Source: Breviolum minutum Mf 1.05b.01 | Lineage: Eukaryota; Sar; Dinophyceae; Suessiales; Symbiodiniaceae | Direction of reading: 5' to 3' | Length of the DNA stretch: 64,000 nt | Assembly: GCA_000507305.1 (NCBI GenBank) | Contig: DF239300.1 | Location: forward strand, 124,001-188,000 | Part shown: piece by piece, positions 54,709 to 64,000 of the stretch | How positions within the stretch are numbered: the first letter of the stretch is position 1 | How the letters are laid out: every line of letters begins with the position of its first letter | Notes under the pieces: generated by a model | The model's database searches: none | The model's input: the letters and a program-made list of their open reading frames with translations, nothing else | What the model was told of the DNA's origin: nothing | Position numbers and translations under genes: made by a program

Positions 54709-54826
54709 GTCATGCATGATCTGAATCAAAATCGTCAGCACCATTGTTATCATTTATCATCATCAACATTAAAATCAGCCACAACTACATCGACGTAATC
54801 ATCATTGACTCAAAATCATCATCCTT

Positions 54827-54928
54827 ACCCATACCATCCATGGGACTGGTATATTTACCTACATTTGGTTGACTTTTATGGTTTTCATGTAGGTAAATAT
54901 ACAATCGTCCCATGGATGGTATGGGTTA
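54827..54928. repeat. Family D palindromic element
   Basis: CCCATACCATCCATGGGAC on the left and GTCCCATGGATGGTATGGG on the right. TTA flanks both sides. Confidence 0.95.
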
Positions 54929-54939
54929 GAATAAGCAAC

Positions 54940-55004
54940 CCATGGCATCATCCGGGTCCCATGCGGAACAGTCACTGCATCACCCTCCCAAACCAGCCTG
55001 GTCG
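54940..55004 (-). CDS. exon
   Basis: The acceptor is ATTACACGTAG and the donor GTTGCT. It reads TRLVWEGDAVTVPHGTRMMP then W. A family D palindrome begins about 12 bases into the downstream intron. Confidence 0.5.
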
Positions 55005-55222
55005 CTACGTGTAATATAAATTGACATGCGCGGGACTATTCTCGGTAAATTAACACCATGATTTCATAAGACCATTGCACCAAACTCCAAATTTATTTTG
55101 AAAAAAATAACAACATCTATGAAAAAAAAGAAAAACACCTATGATAGCTGGAGTCTCCAAACTCCTGTTAGTACTTCGTTTTTCTTGTTTACCGTCAACT
55201 CCCAGGGTCCTGACCTCACAAC

Positions 55223-55262
55223 CACTCCGCCATCAAAATGGCAACTTTCGCATCAAGGGTTT
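55223..55262 (-). CDS. micro-exon
   Basis: The acceptor is AGCTCCCTACAG and the donor GTTGTG. It reads TLDAKVAILMAE. Confidence 0.5.
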
Positions 55263-55632
55263 CTGTAGGGAGCTAAAAGGCAGTTGATTCCTTTACTTTG
55301 AGTCGCTTCTTGATCAGTACAAAAAGCCAACTCCCATAATTTCTTATTTCTATTCATTTCTTCAGATTTTGAAAGGTAGCTGTCCAAAGTCCAAAGGTGT
55401 TTTTTTGTTATGTGTTACTTGTTGGTTTTTGTTGCGGATGTTCTTCTGCGCCGGTGATGAAAGATTGCAGAAAGGACGACGATCGATCATGTCATCATGC
55501 ACAGCTCAGTTTGGCTTCTTCTTCCAAAAAGACCCAGAAAAAACTATTAAAAAACTCTTAAGATAATCTCGAATCTACTTAACCATACTTAACCTATTCA
55601 GAAAGTCCCACCACATGACAGCTTGAGTTGGA

Positions 55633-55743
55633 TCAATCCGCGGCGTTCCAAACTCTTTTTTGCGGATCAGGGATGATCCAGGGCCAAAGGGTTTCCCAAC
55701 GCCGAAACGCCGCGTCTTGAAACAGTTGACGTGCCGACGTGCC
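55633..55743 (-). CDS. exon, Trp-rich
   Basis: The acceptor is TTAGCAATAACACAG. It reads GTSARQLFQDAAFRRWETLW then PWIIPDPQKRVWNAAD before TGA at 55,633. The 3' border is uncertain. Confidence 0.55.
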   Translation of the reverse strand, partial: GTSARQLFQDAAFRRWETLWPWIIPDPQKRVWNAAD

Positions 55744-55983
55744 CTGTGTTATTGCTAAGACATTTGAGATTGGGAGTTTTGGATAGTTTGGCAATATCTT
55801 GCTTTGTGAATCAGCCACATTGCAAGGGGATTTCCAAGGACATTATGACGTCACATCTTCGCGTTCCATTTGGGTTGAAGAAAACGAGATTCCAATCAAT
55901 GTTATGGAAATGTCTGACGTAAACCTACGAGTAACAGCACGTCATATAATACGCATCCTACAGAAAGCGAGATCATAGTGGAA

Positions 55984-56091
55984 CATACTGTTGATGGAAG
56001 AAATCCTGCACCACCTGAGATGTATAAAACCCTACAAAAAATGGGATAAACTACCTATCAACTGGTGCAGGATTTTTCCATCAACAGTACC
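55984..56091. repeat. Family B element
   Basis: TACTGTTGATGGAAGAAATC on the left and GGATTTTTCCATCAACAGTA on the right. It is shortened but keeps TA on both sides. Confidence 0.9.
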
Positions 56092-56520
56092 ATAGATCAA
56101 ACAACTTTGTTCAACTTGAAGATCTTGGCATTGAAATCCAGTGGATCTCTTTTTTTCGCTGTGCTGGGAGCAGAGCCCTTATTCCCAAAAAGTCTTTTCT
56201 AGACACATCACGACATGTGTGAAGATGATCTTAGGTTGCTACATCTCAATTCCATTTGATTTTCTTTACATCTGCCTTTACAAAATCATATCAATTGAAC
56301 ATTTGGGGGCCATGTGTCATCGGTGTCATTGATTCTTTTATCCTGGCATATTCTGGCCATGCAGTTCAAATCTTATACAGTAATTATCATGACCTTCCAA
56401 CAAATGGGATGACATCCTCGTGGATGTGTCATTGACCACCTGCAGCTGTGGATCGCTTGTTTGTGTGATTTACATGGCTCCCTTTCTTGTGGATCCATGT
56501 GGATCATGTCAACAACCTAC

Positions 56521-56662
56521 GGGAGAAGCGGTGGGTCCGAGGAACCCGTCGTCAGGACCGTTTGCTTCTCAGCTTCTTTCTTCTTGGCAAAGTCTTCTGC
56601 GAATTGCTTCACCATGTGTCCCACGATATTTGTACCTCGCTTCGACATGAAATCAAGTGAAC
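56521..56662 (-). CDS. basic helical exon
   Basis: The acceptor is TTGAGCTTTTCAG and the donor GTAGGT. It reads MSKRGTNIVGHMVKQFAEDF then AKKKEAEKQTVLTTGSSDPP. Confidence 0.7.
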
Positions 56663-56691
56663 CTGAAAAGCTCAAATTTCCCAAGGAAATT

Positions 56692-56803
56692 ACGTGTTGG
56701 TGGTTGAACCAACCCATTTGAAACATAATTGTTTATTAATAGTCAAATTGGATCATTTCCCCAAATAGGGAAGAACATAAACATATTCAAAACCATCACC
56801 CAG
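56692..56803. repeat. Family A element (copy 7)
   Basis: GTGTTGGTGGTTGAACCAAC on the left, TTCAAAACCATCACCCAG on the right. Confidence 0.85.
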
Positions 56804-56897
56804 ATTAATTATATACATCAAATTCATTCAAATTCAACATGTTCCAAAAGTGATTCTTTCTCAACACCAGCTTTTCATAGCTTTGTTCCAGAGTCAC

Positions 56898-56948
56898 CAT
56901 TCCCTGCAGTGGCCGCAGCACGAGCCCACGCCATTTCTTGGGCCTGAG
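56898..56948 (-). CDS. Ala-rich coiled-coil micro-exon
   Basis: The acceptor is TTGATTTCACAG and the donor GTGACT. It reads QAQEMAWARAAATAGN. Confidence 0.65.
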
Positions 56949-57124
56949 CTGTGAAATCAACGAAAGTTGCTTCAAAAACTGACTCTAAGAAAGAGTGATT
57001 GCCACAAAAATCATACCATTTTTTTTCAAAAAATCCATTCGAGGAATCTTTCCGTCTCCTTCCGGAAATTTTGATGCATGCATCTTTTTCATCCCGTTGA
57101 GACTTCGACAGTGTGTGGCCTTAC

Positions 57125-57200
57125 CAAGGGGCAGGCTTGACAGTTCCAGGGCAAGAGACATCATTTCTGGCAGATTCTGGACAAATTTGGCCAACCCTCC
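57125..57200 (-). CDS. exon
   Basis: The acceptor is TAGCTGTTTCAG and the donor GTAAGG, both strong. It reads GGLAKFVQNLPEMMSLALEL then SSLPL. Confidence 0.7.
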
Positions 57201-57484
57201 CTGAAACAGCTAAAATACCCCCTGAAGCCATGGATGGTCTTTTAATACGATCCTTTCCTTTTGGGAGATATCCCTATTTGCAGGGGGCCGAACTGGAGCC
57301 GTAAACATATGGCAGTATAGTACAGTAGTTCCTATAAACATATATAAATACCCTGCTATTTCTTTTCTTGAATTCCCAGCATTTTCCATTCCAACGTTGG
57401 AGTGGGATGAAAATCCGGATGTGATTTTTTCATTAGAAAAACCCGGAAACAAAAAAACGGCGAATCCCAGGGGGCCCCAGGGAC

Positions 57485-57579
57485 CTCTCGTCATGTCTTC
57501 CAGTCAGCTTATTTCGCCCTTCATGAGCCAATTGCCTCAGGTTCAGTTCTTGCCATGTTTCAAAAGTCGTCGATGGGAA
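57485..57579 (-). CDS. exon
   Basis: The acceptor is ATCCTCAAG and the donor GTCCCT. It reads FPSTTFETWQELNLRQLAHE then GRNKLTGRHDE. Confidence 0.5.
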
Positions 57580-57599
57580 CTTGAGGATAACGTGTTGAA

Positions 57600-57910
57600 A
57601 GTTTAAAAGGACACATAAACCAATTGAGATTTCAACAAAAAATATGGTTGAGTGAAAAACAAGTCTTTTTCGAATGGCAGTTACTTGAACTTGAAAAACT
57701 TCAGATGAATATCGCACACAATTGCAGTAGACCCTTCTTCTATAAGCAGGAGATGTCACCAACCCCCAAGGCATCTAAAAAACAAGGGATGCCACTCTCA
57801 TTTCAGTCGCGGCACTTCAGACGCTCTTTCAGCAACGGCCCTATAAAGCGATGGCTTCGTTCACCTATCAGCATGGATTTGTTTCGGAGATGCTCTCATT
57901 CGAATGCTTA
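57600..57910. other. coding-like region, strand unresolved
   Basis: The plus strand is open throughout, including QKIWLSEKQVFFEWQLLELE and ALQTLFQQRPYKAMASFTYQ. The minus strand is open in parts. If real on plus, this would be a gene opposing the rest of the locus. Confidence 0.3.
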
Positions 57911-58440
57911 AAAGCCCCGTTTACATTTCCATAACCTTTGGCTATGGTTAATTGGCTTCTTCTCATCCTTATATTCACTAGCATTTCAGAAAGTGATTAA
58001 CACAAACAAAGTAATTACTGGTAATTACCGGTTGAACTTGATGATTGAACATGATTTAACCACACCTCCCAAGGGATCGTTCAGCACGGATTGCAGCAGG
58101 ACTATATTGATTGCCTTAGGATTTGGAAATCCGCTGAAGATAACAAGAGCCACTTCTGCATGGTTGAATCCCAACAGACACCAAACAGCAAGTGTTTGTT
58201 GGATTAACAGTCAGTGAGGTTGATTAACATCCAGAGGCTGATTACCTTGATGAGGCAGCAAATGTAAAGCTCAACTCAATGTCAAGTTGATTCTTTGACT
58301 TGAATTTCTGTGTGAATGTATCCTCTAAATCGGTACTGTATGAGTGTTCTTCACCACTTCCCATGTCCAACTACCAGATATCTTTATAGAGCTTCACACA
58401 GTATTGTTTTACGGTTTCTTCCAAATAAGAAAGGGCCCCG

Positions 58441-58518
58441 TAGTTGGTGGTTTCAACCAATTTGAAATATGTTCGTCAAAAAGCTTTTTTCTTCTAGCCC
58501 TCTGAAACCACCAGCTAG
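58441..58518. repeat. Family A element (copy 8), short
   Basis: TAGTTGGTGGTTTCAACC on the left, TGAAACCACCAGCTAG on the right, with a reduced interior. Confidence 0.85.
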
Positions 58519-58589
58519 TTTTATGATCTTATATGTGCCCTCTCAGCATTTGATTTTAAGCCATTCTCTAGACAACTCGAAGAACCTTT

Positions 58590-58700
58590 TCTAGTTGGTG
58601 GTTTCAACCCCTTTGAAAAATATGCTCGTCAAATTGGATCATTTCCCCAAGGTTCGGGGTACAAATAAAAAACAAATATGTAAGAAACCACCACCTAGTT
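58590..58700. repeat. Family A element (copy 9)
   Basis: CTAGTTGGTGGTTTCAACCC on the left, AAGAAACCACCACCTAG on the right. Directly followed by family G. Confidence 0.92.
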
Positions 58701-58710
58701 ATTCGTATAT

Positions 58711-58765
58711 ATATAATCCCCTCATAACTGGGTAGTATAATCATCCCCTATAAACCCTAAACAAC
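58711..58765. repeat. Family G element
   Basis: ATAATCCCCTCATAACTGGG then TAGTATAATCATCCCCTATA. It forms the same A-then-G pair as at 39.4-39.6 kb. Confidence 0.85.
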
Positions 58766-58853
58766 CCAGGGTGAAACCACGACCCAGTTTTTCAAACATG
58801 AACCACCCAGGCACTGCAAAAGCACCCAGGAGAAAAAGCCCACAAAACGCCAC

Positions 58854-58889
58854 GGAAATGTTATCACGCAGCTGTCTCGCTCGTGCTTC
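58854..58889 (-). CDS. 12-codon micro-exon
   Basis: The acceptor is GCCACCCCCTCCAG and the donor GTGGCG. It reads EARARQLRDNIS. Confidence 0.55.
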
Positions 58890-59215
58890 CTGGAGGGGGT
58901 GGCATTGGGAGGTATCCTTTAAAAAAATCCCATGAATCCAAAATTCCAGATCCATAATCCATAATAAATCAATTTTATAAATAATTTTAACTAAAAATCT
59001 AGGGAGGAGGAATTGGATTCTTTTTTTGGTTTGTTGCCATGATAGTGTTGATACTCTGGAAAACAAATCTTGGCTCGAAGGACAGTTTGCTGCTTGGGTT
59101 CCAATGTTTGCTTGTGAACGCTGAGAAACACTTCCAGTCATGCGCCTGTAATCATCCACATAGAATGACGCAAAGTACTAATAAAGACACGAAACACAGC
59201 CACCTCAGACCCTCT

Positions 59216-59216
59216 C

Positions 59217-59267
<51 letters not shown>

Positions 59268-59324
59268 NTAACAAACACGCCAACAAACCAACCAACAAAC
59301 AAACCAACACACAACAACAACACC

Positions 59325-59358
<34 letters not shown>

Positions 59359-59392
59359 GCAACAACAACAACAACAACAACACAAAGCTTCC
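59216..59392. repeat. (AAC)n microsatellite with a gap
   Basis: Two AAC blocks flank AACAAACC-type units. The single N at 59,268 marks an unresolved repeat length. Confidence 0.95.
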
Positions 59393-59412
59393 CCCTAGTG
59401 AACCCGCTTCAC

Positions 59413-59455
59413 CTCGTTGCACTTGCGCTGTCCATCAATACGTTTTTCAGAGTTG
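59413..59455 (-). CDS. micro-exon
   Basis: The acceptor is GAGCTGTGATCAG and the donor GTGAAG. It reads NSEKRIDGQRKCNE. It is the first coiled-coil-like exon downstream of the anchored N-terminus. Confidence 0.5.
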
Positions 59456-59917
59456 CTGATCACAGCTCTCATTTTTCAACGATTGGCACAAAAGTCGGGC
59501 GTCGTGGTGTCAAAGACACAACAACGACGCCGTTTTGTTGGGGGAAAAAAAGCCCACCCGACATTCAAGCAAACAAAAGAAGCCGAAACATCTGCAAATT
59601 GGTACAACTCATAGACAAAACAAATTGCTTGTTTTATAAGCAATGCGTTATGAATGCATACATATATGTACAGTATATAGTATATTATGTAAACTGTATA
59701 CTGGTTAATATATTACTGTAGATGAATTCTTATTGTCCTAATTCACCATCTTTCTGGCTATCTGTCTATCGAAATAAGATAGCTATCTACAGTATCTTTA
59801 TGGTATCCCAACCTGTACCTATCTACCCATCCAACATCCATGCATCATAAATCTAGCAAAAAGCATATTGTTTCAATAACCTGAAAAAAAACGACCTGAA
59901 ACGAAGAATTATCTATA

Positions 59918-60014
59918 CCCATAGGATCCATGCATGGTATATCTAGCGTACCTACATTTACCATAAAAATCAAACAAATGTAGGTAAATATGCCATACAT
60001 GGATCCTATGGGAT
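59918..60014. repeat. Family D palindromic element
   Basis: CCCATAGGATCCATGCATGG on the left, CCATACATGGATCCTATGGG on the right, with AT-rich flanks. Confidence 0.95.
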
Positions 60015-60237
60015 ATGAAGTACCTCTTAGCTGACATGCAACATATATGTTTTCACCACACCATTCCCGAAATCTCTGATCTGTCCATTATATTAGCAAT
60101 TCTACATTACATACAGGATAGTTTCGATACATATGTAAATACATGTATATAGAGACATCATATATGTCGTGCATCGCTTTTAACTATGTATGTATATACA
60201 TAAGTATCAATGATCAATATGTTTCGTTGTCTCCAAC

Positions 60238-60354
60238 TTCCATGATGAGGTGTGAGGAACACCCAAGCAGGTTGGCCAACAAAAATCATGTTGGAACCCG
60301 GAACATCCTTACGATTCCCAACAACGTAGTTAAGATGAACAGGAACCTTGATAT
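60238..60354 (-). CDS. exon, unknown domain
   Basis: The acceptor is AGAAGGATTCAG and the donor GTTGGA. It reads IKVPVHLNYVVGNRKDVPGS then NMIFVGQPAWVFLTPHHG. The composition is of a folded, non-coiled domain. Phase to the preceding exon is not closed, so one exon may be missing. Confidence 0.6.
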
Positions 60355-60500
60355 CTGAATCCTTCTAAATATGAAGCAACGATACTAACATATTTGGATC
60401 CGTTTGTAGAGTGATTGTAATAACTTTGAATTGACATTCCAGTACTCTGGAAAGTCAAGAGTTTTGAGAAAACCTCCAAGAATACTGAACTTTCAACTAC

Positions 60501-60548
60501 GAATTTCTCCAGTCCAAGGGTTCACTTTTTCCATCTTCAAAACTCGGG
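60501..60548 (-). CDS. exon 5 of the anchored protein
   Basis: The acceptor is CGCTTGAACAG and the donor GTAGTT. It reads PSFEDGKSEPLDWRN after completing a Thr codon. The intron before it would be only 35 nt. Confidence 0.5.
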
Positions 60549-60583
60549 CTGTTCAAGCGCTGGTTTTTCCACTACGTCACTAC

Positions 60584-60616
60584 GTTCCACTCTCGACCTC
60601 ACGAAACATCAGGTTG
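60584..60616 (-). CDS. exon 4 of the anchored protein
   Basis: The acceptor has a full pyrimidine tract (TTCCCTCCTTCTTTAG) and the donor is GTAGTG. It reads NLMFREVESG. Phases match the exons on both sides. Confidence 0.55.
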
Positions 60617-60677
60617 CTAAAGAAGGAGGGAATTGAACTTTGCCCTTTACAGGTGTGTTGTTTTTGGAGGGAAATGA

Positions 60678-60776
60678 GTGTTTCCAAAAAAAGGGTACCC
60701 CAAAATGGATGGTTTATAATGGAAAATCCTACTAAAATGGATGATTTGGGGGTACCACTATTTTCGGAAACATCCA
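60678..60776. repeat. Family E element at a splice donor
   Basis: GTGTTTCCAAAAAAAGGGTAC on the left mirrors GTACCACTATTTTCGGAAAC on the right. The minus-strand donor of the exon at 60,772-60,857 is this element's GTTTCC terminus. Confidence 0.85.
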
Positions 60777-60857
60777 AATGGGATGCAAAAGAAAGTTCCC
60801 CCATCTTTTGTGGTCATAGGGGCAGGTTTGGCTGGCAGAGTATCCGCTTGTGACAGT
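60772..60857 (-). CDS. exon 3 of the anchored protein
   Basis: The acceptor is GTCGCTCTCAG. It reads TVTSGYSASQTCPYDHKRWG then NFLLHPIW. Phase 0 entry matches exon 2. The donor GTTTCC is the end of a family E element. Confidence 0.6.
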
Positions 60858-61138
60858 CTGAGAGCGACAAATACGAGTAGTACATCAGCACACATATTTG
60901 AACGAACAACATTCATAAGATAAACTCATAACTCTAAAAAAAGCAAGCAAAAAGGCAAAATCACAATTTCCGATTTCCACATGAATCAAACTGCACCATC
61001 AAATGTTTCAACTACCCCTAAGAATCTTCACCCCTCAAAAATGGGTTGTTTTGAGGACCCCTGCGATCCCCTGCGTCAGACAGGTTCATTCACCCTTCCA
61101 GGAAAGAGGGTCCAACCGGGGGATTCTTAGGGTTCAAC

Positions 61139-61353
61139 CTCATGCGGCTGAACTCCATTTTTAGGCCACCAAGGTTCTGGAGGATTAACTTCAGCCACCC
61201 TCAGTTCTTGTATGCCACCCAATCTCGAAGCCAATTGCCCAGTCTCTGCAATTGAACTGCAGCTCCCAAGCCTGAAATCACTGCCATCTGTCTGGACATT
61301 TCCAAAGAGACTCTGGCAATCTGTGCCACCATACCTTGGAGGAAATGCTTGCG
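61139..61353 (-). CDS. exon 2 of the anchored protein
   Basis: The acceptor is ATATTTTATTAAG and the donor GTTGAA. In the frame set by exon 1 it reads QAFPPRYGGTDCQSLFGNVQ, then TDGSDFRLGSCSSIAETGQL, ending near WWPKNGVQPHE. Another frame is open with a stop, but phase with exon 1 favours this one. It appears luminal or extracellular. Confidence 0.65.
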
Positions 61354-61385
61354 CTTAATAAAATATTTGGAACAAGTTCAAAAAA

Positions 61386-61455
61386 AAAACCTCCCAAATT
61401 GGTGGGTTTTTCATGGTGATTTACTATGGTAGGATCCGTAAAAAAAAACACCAAC
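61386..61455. repeat. Family F element
   Basis: GGTGGGTTTTTCATGGTGAT matches 22,237-22,306. It shares an intron with a family A element. Confidence 0.75.
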
Positions 61456-61470
61456 CAAAAACAAATCGAA

Positions 61471-61580
61471 GCTAATTGGTGGTTTAACCAACCCCTTTGA
61501 AAAATATGAGTCAAAATGGGTTCATCTTCCCCAAGCTTCGGGGTGAAAATCAAAAAATAATTTTGAAAGCACCTCCCAGC
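61471..61580. repeat. Family A element (copy 10) at a splice donor
   Basis: CTAATTGGTGGTTTAACCAA on the left, TTTTGAAAGCACCTCCCAGC on the right. The minus-strand donor GTGCTT of exon 1 lies inside its terminal repeat. Confidence 0.88.
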
Positions 61581-61747
61581 AAGATACCAGCAATCACAAA
61601 TAAAAGGAGCAACTCTGGCAGTCTGCTCAAATTGATTCGAAAACGTCCAATCTTCAATCCTGAAGCCTCCATACCATCGGTACCGGTCGTTTTTTTTTCG
61701 CCCTCCGTGGCTTTTTCGGCACGTTTACGCGCTTTGGACTCGGCCAT
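61573..61747 (-). CDS. first coding exon: N-terminal anchor or signal
   Basis: It starts at an ATG and reads MAESKARKRAEKATEGEKKT, a basic cytosolic tail, then SRLPELLLLFVIAGILLG, a hydrophobic helix of about 17 residues. In phase, exon 2 adds AQAFPP, so AQA could be a signal-peptidase site or the helix could be a type II anchor. The protein is thus secreted or membrane-bound. The donor GTGCTT lies in a family A terminus. The downstream function is unknown. Confidence 0.7.
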
Positions 61748-62297
61748 GGCGCGTAAACGTGCGGTGCCGTGCCTCAAGTGGGATTCCGATCTAAGTCTAA
61801 GTATGATGATCTGGGTGAAGTGAATCAATTTGATGTCTAATCTTTAAGATTTCAACTGAGAGTTCAAGGAATTTTATTGAATTCCCATACGAAAGATTGA
61901 CGATTCTTGGAATGATTTTGGTGGAAATCTTTGCTAGTTGAGAGTTTGGTGTTCTTCAATGTCTCCAACTGACCTTTTTTTTCAACCGCAATGTGTTGGT
62001 TATCACGTTGAGATTTGCTTCTCACACATGAGCTCGGGCCATTTGAGCGAGCGCATCATCTGTTCATCGTGATGTGTCATGAATTTGCAATTCAACAAGC
62101 GGCAACAATTCAAGAAAATGGTATCTGAAGTTAGTTCCGGGAATGTAAAAATCATGGCAAATCCACCAGTTTCATGTTCAAACTAGCACCTCTACCCCCC
62201 CAACATAAATTTCTAAGAAGTCAATGATGTAACTAATCTGGTGATACATGAAATGCGCTTATTTGGCCAGCATTCCCCCACTCTTACACATTCCTAC

Positions 62298-62410
62298 GTG
62301 CTTTGGTATGCTGCTTTTTTGATTGGCTTCCAAAAACGCGGTTGCCGTCACCATGAGCTTCACCAAGTTGTCCGCCATTCAACTCTTCCAATCGTCGATC
62401 CCACCATTTG
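62298..62410 (-). CDS. possible exon, frame ambiguous
   Basis: The donor is GTAGGA. One frame reads LKWWDRRLEELNGGQLGEAH. Another starts MADNLVKLMVTATAFLEANQ. It lies between the terminal exon at 62.6 kb and the ATG at 61.75 kb, so it might be a leader exon of the anchored gene or part of the upstream gene. Confidence 0.4.
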
Positions 62411-62449
62411 AGCGTTGAACATGTTGAATACGGTGAGCATGATTTCATA

Positions 62450-62543
62450 TCCCATACCATCTATGTATGGTATATTCACCTACATGCGCTTATCTTTTAA
62501 TGGTAAATGTAGGTAGATCTACCATACATGGATGCTATGGGTA
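62450..62543. repeat. Family D palindromic element
   Basis: CCCATACCATCTATGTATGG on the left, CCATACATGGATGCTATGGG on the right. TAT flanks both sides. Confidence 0.93.
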
Positions 62544-62593
62544 TACAGACTTTTGCCAAACTTCACGGTGTGCAAGTTTTTGAAAGCAAAGTT

Positions 62594-63035
62594 TCAAAAA
62601 TATTGAATCGCTTCTTCCAAGAAATCAAGTGCCTCTGCAATGTCTTCAGTTGGCTCATCAGGAAAGGATGACATATCTTCTGCAGGCCTATACTCAACCA
62701 GGCGTTTGTATCGTGTGTCCACAGAACCTTCAGGTACTCCACCACTGTAACTCCAAATCTGTGAGTTGAGTGCATTCCAATAACTCACAGCAAGCTGTTT
62801 CGAGTTCTTCCAATTGTTTCGCATTGCAAGTACATCTTCCCCAATGATCTTCCTCACAAAAATTGCAAGATCTTCCTGGTAAATCGACTGAAATTGGAAA
62901 CAACTATGCCATGTTTCCAAAAGGTTGAATTCTGTCAAATGACAATCATCACCAAGGACATCGAAGTTGCCATGATGAATTTTCAATTGTGTATGGCTCC
63001 ACCTTATGGGGATGATTGTCCAAATCCATATTCGA
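62594..63035 (-). CDS. terminal exon of an upstream gene
   Basis: The acceptor is ATAGTCTAG. The frame is open for 147 codons with no early ATG and reads RIWIWTIIPIRWSHTQLKIH, later FVRKIIGEDVLAMRNNWKNS, ending EALDFLEEAIQYF before TAG at 62,594. It is a clear globular protein with a helical, acidic C-terminus. No family was recognised. Confidence 0.65.
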
Positions 63036-63284
63036 CTAGACTATAGATAATATACACTAAGATATTGTATACATCTACGTAGACCTAGAAACAGAACACA
63101 CAGGTAACACATCATGTATGTATGATATATGTATGATTCTATATCTACCTAAACATATTTTTCATCATAGTTATATGTAATCTCATTGATATCAATATAT
63201 GTTTTTAGCATCAAACCTATATATATATATAAATAAATATCCATCACCATGGTGAATCCCCCCATCGTTTGAAACCGGTGGTCC

Positions 63285-63470
63285 TCATGGTTTTTCTGGT
63301 TGCCTCAAGGGCTGCAGAGCCTGGACCACGGATTTCAGGGAAGCGACCTCTCCACAAGGCACGTGCCAAGGCCAACAATGCGACGTCCACCTGAGGCCAA
63401 GGCCCGAGGCCGCCGAAACATGGAGGCCTTCAACCTCCGGGACGAGTCCCCAAGGATCTTTTGGGGGATT
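63285..63470. other. GC-rich exon candidate, strand unresolved
   Basis: The plus strand is open (63,300-63,524). On minus, one frame reads VDVALLALARALWRGRFPEI. The high GC contrasts with its flanks. Confidence 0.35.
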
Positions 63471-63520
63471 TTTTGGGTTCAGATATTTCGAGAAGGAAAA
63501 GAAATCAAAGGATGGTATAT

Positions 63521-63642
63521 ATAGTTGGTGGTTGAACCAACCCATCTGAAAAATATTGTATAGTCAAAGTGAATCATTTCCCAAAGGGTGAAAATAAAAA
63601 TTAAAATAACATGAGTAAGAAACAACAAAAACCACCACCTAC
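63521..63642. repeat. Family A element (copy 11)
   Basis: TAGTTGGTGGTTGAACCAAC on the left, AAAACCACCACCTACTCCC on the right, adjoining a family C element. Confidence 0.88.
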
Positions 63643-63644
63643 TC

Positions 63645-63743
63645 CCTGGAAGTTTAACATAGCCCCTAAAAAAAGACATCCCACAAGGAAAGTCATCTTC
63701 CAAGCATCATTTTTCAGGCGCTTTGTCATGTTAAACCATCCCT
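63645..63743. repeat. Family C element
   Basis: CCTGGAAGTTTAACATAGCC on the left mirrors TGTCATGTTAAACCATCC on the right. The centre has GTCATCTTCCAAGCATCATT. Confidence 0.8.
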
Positions 63744-63977
63744 AGATGTAGTTGATCTATATATTTTTGGTTGCATGGATGACCTCTTGAAGATGAAAAA
63801 CTTCTGCCGGTGATCATGATGTAACTGGTGTTGCTTGCGATTGTGAACAAATCCAGGCTTTGGGATTGCTGTTACTGTTACTGTTGCTGCACTTGCTCTT
63901 CTTGTTGCTTTTTAGTGATACTATGTATGTGTATGTGTTTGTCGTCCTTGTGTCTATTCTATTCTTCCTGTGTTTGT

Positions 63978-64000
63978 TGTTGTTGTTGTTGTTGTCGTCG
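63978..64000. repeat. (TTG)n microsatellite at the window edge
   Basis: TTG units run to the last base and turn into TCG units. Confidence 0.85.

Noticed and set aside
60760-60923. Plus-strand VVIGAGLAG resembling an FAD-binding fingerprint
   Set aside because: Antisense to a minus-strand exon that joins in phase with its neighbours. No further flavoprotein motifs follow.
61216-61333. Minus frame ending VAYKN with a stop as a terminal exon
   Set aside because: The alternative frame is open through the whole exon and is the only one in phase with the ATG exon at 61,747.

Overview
The window looks like a nuclear scaffold from a dinoflagellate, probably Suessiales/Symbiodiniaceae or a relative. 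The main evidence is a non-LTR retrotransposon whose ORF1 carries a complete C5-cytosine DNA methyltransferase, a combination reported from Symbiodinium. Its ORF2 has an RVGEADNPGP-containing endonuclease/RT/RNase H polyprotein. Further support is very short exons in long introns, many families of ~100 bp terminal-inverted-repeat elements, and long (AAC)n/(TTG)n microsatellites. I saw no rRNA, tRNA or CRISPR and nothing bacterial. Layout (almost all coding signal is on the minus strand, so genes read right to left): 62.6-63.0 kb holds a terminal exon of an upstream gene. At 61.75 kb an ATG opens a membrane-anchored or secreted protein; its first exons (61.7-60.2 kb) join in compatible phase. 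From 59.5 to 14 kb more than 40 short exons follow, many coding heptad-rich coiled coil, and an in-frame stop with an acidic tail lies at 13.96 kb. These may be one giant gene or several co-oriented genes; sequence alone cannot decide. A further set of minus-strand exons (13.6-3.6 kb) belongs to one or more downstream genes. A long open frame (52.9-51.6 kb) is the largest non-transposon coding block. Inside the intron space of this locus, 22.8-36.1 kb, sit two pieces of one LINE in the same orientation as the gene: a 5'-truncated copy (22,821-23,883) with a perfect 17-bp target-site duplication, and a near full-length copy (26,234-~36,100) bounded by single Ns. Both lie at a CATCCCCTATT(A/G)TAT target within copies of the same small inverted-repeat element, which suggests site preference. 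Introns are packed with at least seven families of short inverted-repeat elements (called A to G here). At several exons the splice donor falls exactly at the terminal inverted repeat of an element (families A, B, C and E), which is the expected footprint of introner-like elements making or occupying introns. One family B element is nested in a family C element with a TA duplication. Exon limits are inferred from AG/GT signals, open frames and phase; no transcript data were available. Many exon-sized stretches are open in two frames, and confidence is set accordingly.
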